A DNA stretch of 64,000 nucleotides, from the NCBI GenBank assembly GCA_000149265.1, contig CH000023.1, positions 370,789-434,788 of the forward strand, given 5' to 3'. The position numbers and the translations under genes are program-made. The notes beneath the pieces were generated by a model. It was not told the DNA's origin, did no database searches, and saw nothing but the letters and a program-made list of their open reading frames with translations. Below are positions 23,722-35,273 of the stretch, piece by piece. The stretch's first letter is position 1, and every line of letters starts with the position of its first letter. The DNA comes from Ciona savignyi (lineage: Eukaryota > Chordata > Ascidiacea > Phlebobranchia > Cionidae).

Positions 23722-25571
23722 GCAGCATTTGCTGTTAAATCGAAGATTCTACGGTAAGGTCGTGTCGCCGAATAATTAAACCGAACGAAACATATATAGA
23801 CCACCAAATGAAAAAAGGTCTTGGTGATGAAGCCTAAATAGGATCAAAACTGAGCTCGAAAAAAAATAAAGATTTTATAACCGGTGTCGTGTGTTTAGCA
23901 ATTTCTTCGGCCTCCTTATAGTAGCTACTGCAATCATTTTCTGAAATGTTGAATAAATAGATTTAATTGAGATTCCAGCTAATTTGTTTACTTGTTTTAT
24001 CACGTTTACTTCATGCAAACAATTTTGAAACAGTAGCAGAAAATTTCGGTTTGGATTTAGAAAATATAGAGAATCAGAATAACGTTCAAAAATGATGCTT
24101 ACGCTCTATACATATCTTTAACCCTTTGTGGAAATCTCCAGAAATTCAATTGTACTGAAACTAGTGATCAGTCACATTTACGCTCCATTTAAAAATAAAG
24201 TACGTAGTTAATTGAGTTGTATCTTCTGGCGGTGTTAGAATTTAATCTGAAGATTTTTAGTCATTTTCTTTAGGAAATTTTGCCATGGACCCAAATATGA
24301 CACAAATCGATAGTCGAATTTAGTGCAAAGAAAACAGTTTGGGATATCCCTAACCCACCATGAACCATTTATCGTGAAACCATTATAACACTTTACCCCA
24401 CTCAAACCAGTGATTAGTCTGACTTAAGACCTGATAATAACATAACTAAAATTAACTAGTAACGTTTTAGAGATGTTAACTGATATATCAGCTTTGCATT
24501 GGCAAATTGTGGGTGAATTATGTCAGAGAAACACACGGGAGAATATATACAAACGACGAACTGTTCCCTGCATTTTAATTGGTAACACGGGAACCCATTA
24601 GTTTCTGCTTGAGATCAGTTATAGTTATAATAGGATGGGGTATTAATGTTTATCCCAAGGGGGTAAACACACGAAACCAAGGGGGTGAACACACAGGCAT
24701 CGTCAGGTCACCTCTCGCCCACCGTCGGGTTGCCTAAGCTATTGCAGTATGTTGTAAACGTTCCTTCAATTTAGTAGAACTCATTCATCCCCTTGACTCA
24801 GGCAGAATGTCGACTAGCTAGCGACTAGTTTTGAACCTGCAACCTTTTGGTGGAAAGGCGTAGCCCTAAACCAACCAGGCTAACCGGTCTGAGTAATTAG
24901 ATATCCAGCAGGGAACCGATCGTTTTTACAACATGCAGAAACATATAGCGTAGAGTCAAAATGGATTTTAAAAATAATGTTGACAGGTGGTTGAGACTCT
25001 CCGATTTTAAATAGAATGTGAATAAAAACGACTGTATACCAATTTAATAATAAATTGTCTTCTTTTCACTCGTTGTCTAGTCAATCGCCTTAAAAAGCTG
25101 GTTTTATGTTTTTATTGATGACTCTTGTTCCAATCTTTAGATAGAAGTTAGATAGACTTGGTCGTATTGCGCGCTTAAGGTCTATTTATTTTATAAAGAA
25201 CACAAAATCCGAATAGGATTATTTTTATTTCAACTAAACAGTGTTGTTAGACGTGTTTACAGATACATGTTGATGCTTAACAGTCTACACGTATGTAGTA
25301 ACTTATGTGGTGCGTGGGATTTGTAAAGGCAGCAAGTTTCCTGGACAGAAACTAGAATAATATCTTCGTGTCAGGCATGTCACACTTTCACTGTTCCAAA
25401 ATTCTTTCGTTAAAGCAAACGTGATAAAACAGGTAAACAAATGAGCTAAAATATTAATAAAATATATTTATCTTAAATTCTAAAACAGACATGGCTGGAG
25501 GTAGCTACCACAAAGAAATTTGCTAAACAGACAACACCGATTAGAATCTCCGTTGTGGAGACAAATGCCGC
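23722..25571. other. Intergenic 3' flank of copy A, duplicated at 42757-44943
   Basis: Contains no gene. It is collinear with the stretch after copy C (shared landmarks: GATCAGTCACATTTACGCTCCATTT, CCCTAACCCACCATGAACCATTT, TCAGGCATGTCAC). It includes a family-2 tRNA-like SINE at about 23757-23880 and an inverted family-1 SINE at about 24630-24895, both also present in the C-D spacer. Confidence 0.7.
24630..24895 (-). repeat. tRNA-like SINE, family 1, inverted, in A 3' flank
   Basis: Begins with a GGATGGGGTATTAATGTTTATCCC tail complement and ends in the tRNA-like head near AACCGGTCTGAG. The matching copy at 43960-44275 shows that it inserted before this block was duplicated. Confidence 0.7.
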
Positions 25572-25754
25572 TTATACAAGTAGCGCAATCTCGCGGATTA
25601 CATCCCAGCAATTATCCAGCGCTTGACGGCTGCAGTTGATTGACCCTGTTGCAACCCGAAGGAAATAGATTCCATGAACAGTTGATGGAACCAAGTGGAT
25701 TCGCCGATCATCCTGGATTTTCCGGCTGAGTTCTTCGTTGATTGCGTTCTCATC
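25572..25754 (-). pseudogene. Orphan last exon of a decarboxylase copy
   Basis: On the minus strand this matches exon 12 of the decarboxylases, from GAGAACGCAATCAACGAAGA to the TAA at 25572-25574. It encodes the [28 protein letters not shown] segment. No other exon of this copy remains. Sequence upstream (25760 on) passes within ~350 bp into the promoter region of copy B. It is the stump of a tail-to-tail partner of A, equivalent to D beside C. Confidence 0.85.
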
Positions 25755-26359
25755 ATATAAAAACCTAAGCGATTTAGTTGTAAGAACTCAGCCTTACAAG
25801 AACGATTATTGGATTGCAGAGGTAAGATTCAAATGAACCTTCTAGCTGGTAAAGTAGCGAATCATCGCATGACCTGAACATCTAGTGTAGATGGGCCCAG
25901 CAACCATATTGTGAAAAACAACATAACATCCATCGATTCAGATAATAATCCGAAAGATACGTAGAACTAAATCTCTTACATAGCGGTTCAAAATGATACT
26001 CAGGTGATCTTAAACCAATTTCATTTTGTATTCGCATAGTATACCTCTCAAGGCGCATGTCAGTTTGTAATACGTGTTAAGAGTCATCGACTCTGACTCG
26101 TCATAGCCAGCTTCCTCTGCCAGGGCAGACTTCCGCTTTAGGTTTACAATGTAGCATTTCATTTAAGAGAATAACATTGCAGGTATAAAGGCTGGAGTGA
26201 TACAGTTGCAAGATTATGGTGTATTGCATTATTTGATTTAACAAGGTTGAGTCGTAACCCCTGTCAAGATTAAATATTAACCATAATTTTATTAAAATGG
26301 AAGCAATAATACTTATCCAATCAACTGATCTTGTTGTTTGGAAGTTACTTAAGACTTGA

Positions 26360-26368
26360 TATAAGTAG
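26360..26368 (+). promoter_or_regulatory. Putative TATA box of decarboxylase copy B
   Basis: TATAAGTAG, 58 bp before the proposed start codon at 26418, inside the conserved 5' flank shared with A and C. Confidence 0.5.
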
Positions 26369-26417
26369 TTACAAGCCATACAGGATCGCTTCGAAGTAAT
26401 TCAGAACGAATTTAAGC

Positions 26418-29400
26418 ATGGTGAATATAACATTTAGAAAAGGATAATTGAGTACCCGTCATTGATAGGCTTTATAACACTGGTTGTTGTCAGATTACCT
26501 CGTGATTGTAACATGGTAAACACAGCAAAAAAGAACCATTTTAGTCAATTTTGATCAGATTTGGTAAATTTAATAAGAAAAAAAGAAATAAAATACATAG
26601 GGTAATACCCTAAAATGATGATTTGTTCTTAAATTATAATTGTGACAGGCATGACATATCGCACTGACATTTGCAACAAGGAGTCGTCAAACAGGATTGA
26701 AACTTTAAGAATTGTTAGATAACATTACCCCAGATATGTTAAAACAGAATTTTATGTACCAAACCCAGGAAAAATCCCCGAAGCAATCCAAAAACTAAAT
26801 CGGGCTGTTTTGGGAATTTGGCTTTATTTTATTACACCGCTTGACAAGAGGCTTTTAAAACATTTGTGGTGAAATGTTCGTCAATATATCACTATTAATT
26901 TTTAACTACACGTGGAACAGAAGTTTGGTTTGATAACTATGGGACTTATTCGTTTATGCTTGCAGAAACAAAACTATGGCGGTCCGGCTAAATTTTTCTA
27001 GAATATTGGATAACATAGACCTAACGTGCACATATCTGACAATAACATTTAAAGTGTAATGAACATTAATAACAAGATTGAATTGTTACCACAGGGACCC
27101 ATGCGTGTATGCTTGCAGAAACAAACTACATACTCGGTGTAAAAATAAAATTGTGGTTAGGGACCCTGCTCGCATCAATATATAGCATACAAAATTTGTT
27201 TTACAAATAGTGGTGTTTAACAGCACGTCAACTTAAACCCACTCGCTTAGTTATTTAATTGCATGAGCTTTAGTGATCCTTTATTTAAATGGGTGCCTCT
27301 AAATACTACAGGACCGCTTGGATCGCTTGGATCGCTTGGATTACTTAGATTGCTATGGAAAGTAATTCTAACCATGTCCCAAACACTAATCTCAACCCCA
27401 GAACTAACTTTAACCCCAACCCTAACATTATTATCATGGCTTTTGTAATTACGAAGTATAACTAGAAATTGTCAACCACGTGTTTAACCACCACTATTTG
27501 TAAAACACATGTTGTGTGCCATATATTCATGCTACAGGGTCCCCAACCACAATTTGTATTTTATACACCGAGTATATAGTTTGTTTCTGCAAGCATAAAC
27601 GCATGGGTCCCATAGTTAACCAACCAAACTTATTTTTCATGTGCAGTTAAATAAAAGATAAACGTCTAAAATTTACGAACATTTCACCACAAATATTTTA
27701 AATTAAAGCTTCTTTTCAAGCACTATAGTGAAATAAGGCTAAATTCCCAAAACAGCCCGATTTATTTTTTAATGGTTTCAGGAAATTCCCCTGGGTTTAG
27801 TAGATAAGTTTCTGTTTTTATAAGTGACTTATGTTATGGAACAATTCTTAAAGTTTTAATCTGACTTGTAGACTGCTTATTAGAGATGTCAGTGCGATGT
27901 GGCATGTCTGTTACAATCGTAACTCAAGAACGTATCTTCGTTTTCAAGGAAATTACCCTAAGTAAATGTTTTCTATTTTTTAATTGGCACAAAGTGTCTA
28001 ATCGTCTAACATTTCACTGCATCTGATCAAAATTAGAGCAGCCGTTCAAGCGCTATGCCCCCAAAAGCTAATTTATTAGAAAAAAACGTTTTGGTTTTTA
28101 ACCTCCCAGGGGAATTTCCCTTGATTTATCACCCAAAATTTTGGTTTCTGCATATCTAGACCATGTTGTCTAACAAATGGCTAAGTTTCATTACGATACC
28201 GTTATTCCTTCTGGTAGATGTCGGGGAGCCATGCCATGCCTGTCACAATCATGATTTGAGAACAAAATCTTATTTTTAGGGTATTTCCCTAGGTAAATTT
28301 TTTATTTTTTTCAAGTGTTAAATCAGTGTCTAATGCACTTACATTCTACCAAATCTTATTCAAATTGGAGCAGCTGTTTAAGCGCTATGCCACAAAAAGC
28401 TAATTTTTTTATAAAAAATACCGTTTTGGTTTTTAACCTCCCAGGGGAATTCCCCTTGATTTATCACCCAAAATTTTGGTTTCTGTATATCTAGACCATG
28501 TTGTCTAACAAATGGCTAAGTTTTATTACGATTCCATTATTCTTTCTGTTAGATGTCGGGGCGCCATGCCATGCCTGTCACAATCATGATTTGAGAACAA
28601 AATCTTATTTTTAGGGTATTTCCCTAGGTAAATTATTTATTTTTTTCAATATTTAAATCAGTGTCTAATGCACTTATATTTTAACAAATCTTATTCAAAT
28701 TGGAGCAGCTGTTTAAGCGATATGCCGGAAAAAGCTAATTTTTTTTATAAAAAATACCGTTTTGGTTTTTAACCTCCCAGGGGAATTCCCCTAGATTTAT
28801 CACCCAAAATTTTGGTTTCTGCATATCTAGACCATGTTGTCTAACAAATGGCTAAGTTTCATTACGATTCCATAATTCCTTCTGGTAGATGTCGGGGCGC
28901 CATGCCATGCCTGTCAAACCTTTGACGAAGAAAAAAAAAAAAAAAAGAAAAAAAAAAACGGACAAAAACAATATGTGTCCCAATTTTTCAATTGGGACCC
29001 ATAATAAGTGATCCAAGCGCTCCAAGCGATTTAAGCGCTCCATGCGCTCCAAGCGGTCCAAGCGGTCCTATAGTATTTAGAGGTACCGTATTTGAATATC
29101 CAAAACAAAGATATTTTCCACCATTACTGGATTGAAAACAAGTTTCAACTGATTATACCTCAGGAAAAATGGGATGAAGAAAAAATGAATACAAAAGCAC
29201 CGCGGATGGGGATTGATGCGGAAACCTTCCGCAATGCGGCGACAGCGATGATCGATTACGTCATCAATTATAACAAAAAGATCGGAAATCGGCAAACATT
29301 CCCGGATGTAGAACCAGGTAGGATTCGATTTTTCAATCACAGTCTGGAAATAGTAATTTTACCATAAAAAATTGTCAGATCACATCGTGCTCATCTTCTG

Positions 29401-32400
29401 GTTATGGAAGATATTGCAACGACTAAGTTCATATTATTTTATTGGTTTGAAACAGTTAACAGCGTTGACCAGAATATGTAGGTGTGCTGGTCTAAGGTTA
29501 AAGTTGTACAAACAATTTATTTATTTATTTTACAATAAATTTTAAGGTTGTAGTTTAAAGCACGATAATTTATTTTGCCTGAAAAAAACTTTAATCATAA
29601 ATAGGAATGGTTATTAATCAAAGCAAATTATGCGAAATATTATTGATTTCAAGAACTAATGGGATGTAAATTTCCATTAACCACAGCATCGATTTAGTAA
29701 TGGTATACTATACACAAGTCATATACGCAGGGTTCATGAGAGATTTGCTGCCATCAGATGCCCCGAAAGCGGGAGAGTCGTGGGAAGATGTATATAGCGA
29801 CATCGAACGGGTAGTAATGAGAGGAATGACACATTGGAACGCTCCAGGGTTTTTCGCTTATTTTTCAGCGGCCAACAGCTTTCCTGGATTGCTCGCTGAC
29901 ATTCTATGCGGAGGGGCAAATTGTAACGGGTTCTCATGGGTGGGTGTTGTTAGTGATCCTGTTTGGAACCTTCTCTTCACGAGGTGTACAATTTGCGTTG
30001 TTTTAACTCAGTGGTATCTAATTCTAACAATGGTTTGACCAAAACTGAAAGTCAGGCCTAAACCCAGTGGAATGATGGGTTCTACTAAATTTAGGGATCT
30101 TTTCAAGCATACATAACATACTGCAATAGCTTCGGAATCCCAAAGGTGGGCGAGAGGTACTCTGCGATTGCCAGTATTGTAACGCCTCTTTCACATTAAC
30201 GGGAATAACCTAGGGCATCCTACCTATCCTATTGTCTACAGTCTACACAATTAAACAGCCCAACAATTGGAGGTGATGCAAGTTATAGTAATAAAATATA
30301 TAAACAACCATCCGTTTATACAGCCCATAGTATATAATGGGTGCTCCCAAATTAAACTTCATGTTTGGTTGTCTTTAACTGTTCTCGTTGTCATTTAGCT
30401 TAGCTATAGAGCGTGGGGTGGCAGTCAGGACGTTGAGGGATATATAGTTGTTTGTGATCTTAAGGAATACAATTGCCTGAACCAAGTGAATTATTGTGTC
30501 GACTAAATATTAACAATCGTAAAAATATAAACGCACCATGCAAGATCTCTGGTAACTATGGACTATAGGGCCGTTAATACGGAGTTCAATTTCTGACCCG
30601 GCACACCGTTGCTTTCATAGGCAGCGTCGCCATCTTGCACGGAGATGGAAACTGTAATGATGGACTGGCTCGCTAAAGCACTTGATCTTCCTCAATGTTT
30701 TATCCACGGTGGACACGGCCCAGGAGGTGGGGTCATCCAAGGTGAGACATGTTGTATCGTTCAAACGGAACTGACCGTGTCCGAACACGATTTATATTAT
30801 TACACTACATTTGTCCCGTAATAAACTGTGGTAACCCAACGACTCTATTTGGTGTCCCGCCTAAACGAATAAACATGATAATCGTTTAACCTATCCAGGC
30901 ACAGCAAGCGAATCGACGTTAATAACGCTTATTGCTGCCAGAAGCAAAGTGATTCGGCGAGAGCTATCACGTGATCCGAACTTATCAATGTATGACGTCC
31001 TGTCAAGAATGGTCGTTTATACGTCTAACTGTAGCCATTCAAGCGTGGAAAAAGCAGGTATAAAAACTATGCGCCCGATTTTTTTACCTGGTCAAGTTTC
31101 GGCACCATGATAGTCTCGTAACTAAGAAACTTTTTTACCCGTTAACCAATTAGCAACACGGCAATGTGTGACATAGAAGTAACAGTTGCGACACCGATTC
31201 AAAACATTTAACCTCAGGTTTATTAGCAATGATACAAATGAGAAAATTGGACGCTGGACGTGAGGGGGTCCTGAGGGGAAGGATTTTGCAAGAGGCAATC
31301 GACGAAGACAAGAAAAACAACAAAATCCCAACATTTGTAAATGGAGCGTGTTAAATGTGTGTGTTGCGTTGGGTGCATAATTGTGTGGTGAACGTGCGTG
31401 TTCAGTTATTAATTGGGCAATAGGGTTGCCTTATTAGTTGAGTGAGTTATGTAAATAATTTAATCAAGAGAGTTGGTAATTGACGGTAGTTTGAACATAG
31501 GTTCATGCAAACTACGTGTGTTTCGAACTTATTCCAGTAAAAGTGCATGGTGTTAGATAGAGAAAAACTGTAATAAATAATTCACAGGTGTGCGCTACTC
31601 TTGGTACGACTTCATGCTGTTCATACGACAATGTGGACGAAATCGGAAGAATATGTAAGTGCGCAATGATTTTATTACAAATAGATTGTTTTTAATCTAT
31701 TAATAAGGTAGAATATATAAAACTTGTTTACAACCAACAGGACACATGATAGTTAAACGACGACCCGTGTTAACTACTTACCCACAGAATTAAACATTTG
31801 TACCCCTACTCTATCAAAGATAATTACCTGTAGATAGTTTTTAACTGGAATAAAGAAACAAAAAACTAATTAACGTGACCGTGTAAACACAAAGAAGGGG
31901 CAGATAGAACTAGGAGTAATTTGAAATTTCTGTCCTTTCAGGTGAGATCGAGGATATTTGGCTACATATTGATGCCGCTTATGCCGGAGCTGCACTGATT
32001 TGCCCTGAATTTTGCCATATAGCTGACGGAATACAGGTATGGCGCCACATAAGCGTTAATGTTAAATAAAAAAACATCGTTGTGTCATATAATTAACGTG
32101 TAGCTCAGCCGGTTAGAGCACCACCATTCAGCCGAGGGTAGGTTTTTGTAATTTGGCATTTTTGCGTATGTCGCACAATTCACTTAAAATAAGTATTTTG
32201 CGGTATGTCGCACAATTCACTTAAAATAACAGTTTGAATTAAATATGTGAAAACAACATAATAACAAACAACTTATCATTAGATTACCCTGCCGTAGTTA
32301 GGTGTGGTGTATAGAATAAGCTTATTGCTTGTAAAAACATTCCAGTAAATCTATCTGAAGAAGTTAAAATTAAGGCTAACATGATATCACTGGCTTATTA

Positions 32401-34089
32401 TCCCATTGCAGAGAGCTACCTCTTTTAACTTCAACCCGCATAAATGGCTGATGGTGAACTTTGACTGCTCAGCGTTATGGTAAGCTTATTTAGTATATCC
32501 AACATATTGGGAACTATTCTTATTACTTTAAAACTAACTTGGTAAATGAAATTAAGGAAAGAGTTGGTGTAATGGTATCACAACGGTAATATCACACAAC
32601 TTCTACATTTAAACAGGGTACGTGACAGCAGCTACCTCAGCAACTCGGCCAACGTAAATGCGCTTTACTTGGAGCACGAAACGCAACAAACGACCATCGA
32701 ATACCGGGTGAGCCTTGTAGATATGAACCGTAATAACAGACATCAGGCTAAAGTTGTCTTTTTATAACCGTTAATGAACGTAAAATTATACTCTCAAGTT
32801 TGTATTTTAAACAGAATCAACTATCTATACATTTAGACAGCTCCAGCAACTCGGTTGTGGGTATAAGTTATCTTTACTCCATTTATATATAATTCATAGC
32901 TTGTCACTTCGTGAACATAAATAAACCACGCATAAAAAGACTGAAATATCCTTTGCCATTTGCCTCTAGGTTTTTGTTTTCTAATTGTCTTAATAGATAA
33001 ATCAACTTCTATAAAGTAAATCTTACGTGACTTTCTATCAACACGAATGTATTTTTACCTTGCCAAGTTTTGAACCCATGTTGCTGGATACAAATTCCGA
33101 TTTTTATAAAATTCTGTACATGTATCGGTCGCGTTAACCATTCGGCTACAGGACCTCCTACCCCACGAATGTATTAATACAGTTTTACTACAGGATTGGC
33201 AGATACCGCTCGGTCGAAGGTACCGGTCGCTGAAAGTCTGGTTCGTTCTACGCATGGTTGGTATAGATGGCCTTCAATCACACATACGTCGGGGAGTGGC
33301 CGAAGCAAAGTATTTCGAAAGTTTAGTTAGACAGGACGAAAGATTTGAGATCGTGTTTCCAGTTACCTTGGGACTAGTGTGCTTGAAATTGAAGCGTACA
33401 GGATTAAATCTAGAGGTAAATACTGTGTTATTTTAAATCTTACTTTGGCATTTTCGCTTGAGTTCATGAGGTACTTTAGCTACTATTATACTGAGCAACA
33501 AATTTTATATTGCTGCAATCTGGGGGTAAGAAGTAATTCGTTAAATAAAAGGTCTTGCCTGAATATAGATGCGTTATAATGAAATCAGAAACTTGACTGT
33601 GGCCAAGTGGTGGCTTAAAAATACTAAAAGCTCCCCAATTAGTTTAGTTTTACGTTAGTTTATTTTTTTCTTCTTTATTACATTTCACAAGAATGGCATA
33701 ATTATTTCAAGTTAAGTTATCCGGATAAAACGGAAAAACTACAGTAGGTAAAACACGTATGTAAATAACCATTTTATAGCGGAGACCGGAGACCTTGCCG
33801 TTAATCCTTACAATAACCAAATTACGGTTGAAAACTAAATTAATAAATTACCACTTCCCGTTTTCTAACCAAGGAGGAGAACGCCATCAACCAAGAACTC
33901 AACCGAAAAATCCAGGATGATCGGCGAATCCACTTGGTTCCATCAACTGTTCATGGAATCTATTTCCTTCGGGTTGCAACAGGGTCAGTCAATTGCAGCC
34001 GTCAAGCGCTAGATAATTGCTGGGATGTAATCCGCGAGATGGCGCAACTTGTACAAGCAGCATTTGCTCCCAAAACGGAGATTCTATAA
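26418..34089 (+). CDS. AADC/HDC-like PLP decarboxylase, copy B (open, altered active site)
   Basis: Twelve exons: 26418-26420, 29164-29317, 29731-29939, 30621-30741, 30899-31057, 31218-31336, 31588-31654, 31942-32036, 32412-32479, 32617-32707, 33194-33415 and 33874-34089. The frame is open for 507 aa. It is 11 aa longer than A because the usual TAA is CAA (34051 region) and reading continues to the TAA at 34087. PLP Lys, Asp, His and loop Tyr are kept. Unusual residues: Ala in place of human Thr82, Asn in place of Ile101 (CNGFSW), Cys for Arg285 (ICPEFCH), and Asp for His in the HWQIPL motif. Asp is normal at that last position in plant AADCs. Intron 1 is 2.7 kb because of a transposon with satellite DNA. 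Either the specificity has shifted or this is an early, still open pseudogene. AATAAA near 34159. Confidence 0.8.
27291..29088. mobile_element. TIR transposon-like element in intron 1 of copy B
   Basis: Left end GGGTGCCTCTAAATACTACA; right end, inverted, CGGTACCTCTAAATACTATA. Both continue into tandem 9-bp CGCTTGGAT-type repeats (27310-27345 and 29010-29072). Flanking TATTTAAAT (27282-27290) and TATTTGAAT (29089-29097) form a 9-bp imperfect target duplication. A (19020 region) and C (37990 region) carry the uninterrupted site, TTTATTT(G/A)AATATCC. The core holds the 336-bp satellite array. No transposase frame is present. The 8-9 bp duplication fits hAT or Mutator-type elements; the class is unresolved. 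Confidence 0.82.
27466..29007 (+). repeat. Satellite array, ~336-bp unit, in intron 1 of B
   Basis: Landmark ACCTCCCAGGGGAA occurs at 28101, 28436 and 28772, a period of about 335-336 bp. The array ends in TTTGACGAA, a long A-rich run (28927-28961) and GTGTCCCAATTTTTCAATTGGGACCCATAATA, a short foldback. Its left part is an inverted copy of the region just upstream of the element (27100-27240). Confidence 0.85.
30050..30235 (+). repeat. Old family-1 SINE in intron 3 of copy B
   Basis: Same insertion as in A (19787) and C (38965), in the same orientation: TCTACTAAATTTAGGGATC, ACATACTGCAATAGCTTCGG and the TATCC-like tail. Confidence 0.7.
32095..32150 (+). repeat. tRNA-like fragment in intron 8 of copy B
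   Basis: GTGTAGCTCAGCCGGTTAGA gives a good tRNA D-arm and box A, followed by an anticodon-stem-like part. The T-arm is poor and no acceptor stem can be drawn, so it is a tRNA-derived repeat and not a working tRNA. Copy E has the same fragment at 53468-53525 (inverted with the gene). A, C and D lack it. Confidence 0.65.
33045..33165 (-). repeat. tRNA-like SINE, family 2, in intron 10 of copy B
   Basis: The minus strand begins GGTCCTGTAGCCGAATGGTT (Ser/Leu tRNA-like D-arm) and ends in a GGTTCAAAAC box B-like motif about 80 bp on. The same insertion is seen in A (22775-22830, shortened), C (41625-41735) and D (45845-45960). Confidence 0.65.
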
Positions 34090-34429
34090 CGGTGTTGTCT
34101 GTTTAGCAAATTTCTTCGTGATGGCTGCCACAAGCAGTAAAGGCCGCAGGTTTTTTTCAATAAAAAAATTAAATAATATCTTTGTGCCATACATTTCTGT
34201 CACTTGTTTTCATCGATCGGTACCTATCTGCAGGTAATGAGGTGTCTATACTCCGTAGGTAATGAGGTGTCTATACTCTCCCTGTAGATTAAGCATAGCT
34301 TGTCACCCCGTGGGCAAAATAAACCAACCATTTATACACAAAAAAATCTTCTGTCGCCCCTTTTTGTCTTACGGTCATAATGAATAAACCAACTTCTATA
34401 AAGTTATCCTGACACGACTTCCCATCAAC

Positions 34430-34560
34430 ATAGATGTATTTTTTACCGGGCTAAGATTCGAATCTATATTGGGTTTGACATGAAGTCCGTTTTTCACAAC
34501 ACTCTGTACATGTGCTGGTCGCATTAACCGTTCGGCTATTCCACAGTCTACCACACGGGT
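34430..34560 (-). repeat. tRNA-like SINE, family 2, downstream of copy B
   Basis: On the minus strand TAGCCGAACGGTTAATGCGA supplies box A, and GATTCGAATC about 70 bp later is a good box B. The compact ~110-bp unit is typical of this family in the window. Confidence 0.6.
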
Positions 34561-35015
34561 GTATAAATACCAGTTTTACTACAGCACTGGATAATACTCC
34601 GAAAGATACGTAGAACTAAATCTACTACAATGCGGTTTAAAAATATATTCAGGTGAACTTAAACCAATTTCACTTTGTATTTGCATATTATACTTTCTGT
34701 TCGAGGCGCTTGTTAGTTTATACTACGTGTTAAGAGTTATCGACTTTGACTTGTCAGAGCCAACTTCCTCTGCCAGGGCAGATTTCCGCTTAAAGTTTAC
34801 AATGTAGCATTTCATTTAAGAGAATAACATTGCGGGTATAAAAGCTGGAGTGATACATTTGTGAGATTATGGTGTATTGCGTTCGAAATTAATCGACTAA
34901 ACAAAGTGGTAACCCAGGATAAGATTAAATATTAACCCCTAATTTTATTAAAAAGGACGCAGTAATACTTATCTAATTAACTGATATTGTTGTTTGGAAT
35001 TGACTTGAGACTCGT

Positions 35016-35024
35016 TATAAATAG
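35016..35024 (+). promoter_or_regulatory. Putative TATA box of decarboxylase copy C
   Basis: TATAAATAG, 58 bp before the ATG at 35074. It is closer to the TATA consensus than the A and B sites. Confidence 0.55.
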
Positions 35025-35273
35025 TTACAAGACATAAAGGATCGCTACGAAGTAATTCAGAACGAATTTAAGCATGGTGAGTATAACATTTAGAAAGGGA
35101 TCATAGGGTACCAGTCATCGCTAGTCCTTATTATAACCCTGGTTGTTGAGAGATTACCTCGTGTTCGTAATATGGTAAACACAGCAAAAATACCATTTTG
35201 GTCAATTTTGATCAGATTTGGTGAATGTTAGTGCGGTAGCCGCCGATGTACCAATAAGAAAATAGAAATAAAA

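Noticed and set aside
27400..27430. Telomere-like CCCTAA repeats
   Set aside because: Only AACCCCAACCCTAAC once; too short and irregular for an interstitial telomere tract.
27480..28980. CRISPR-like array
   Set aside because: The units are ~336 bp satellite monomers without short spacers, in a eukaryotic intron.
32095..32150. Functional tRNA gene
   Set aside because: The D-arm is good, but no acceptor stem or proper T-arm can be folded; it is a tRNA-derived repeat.
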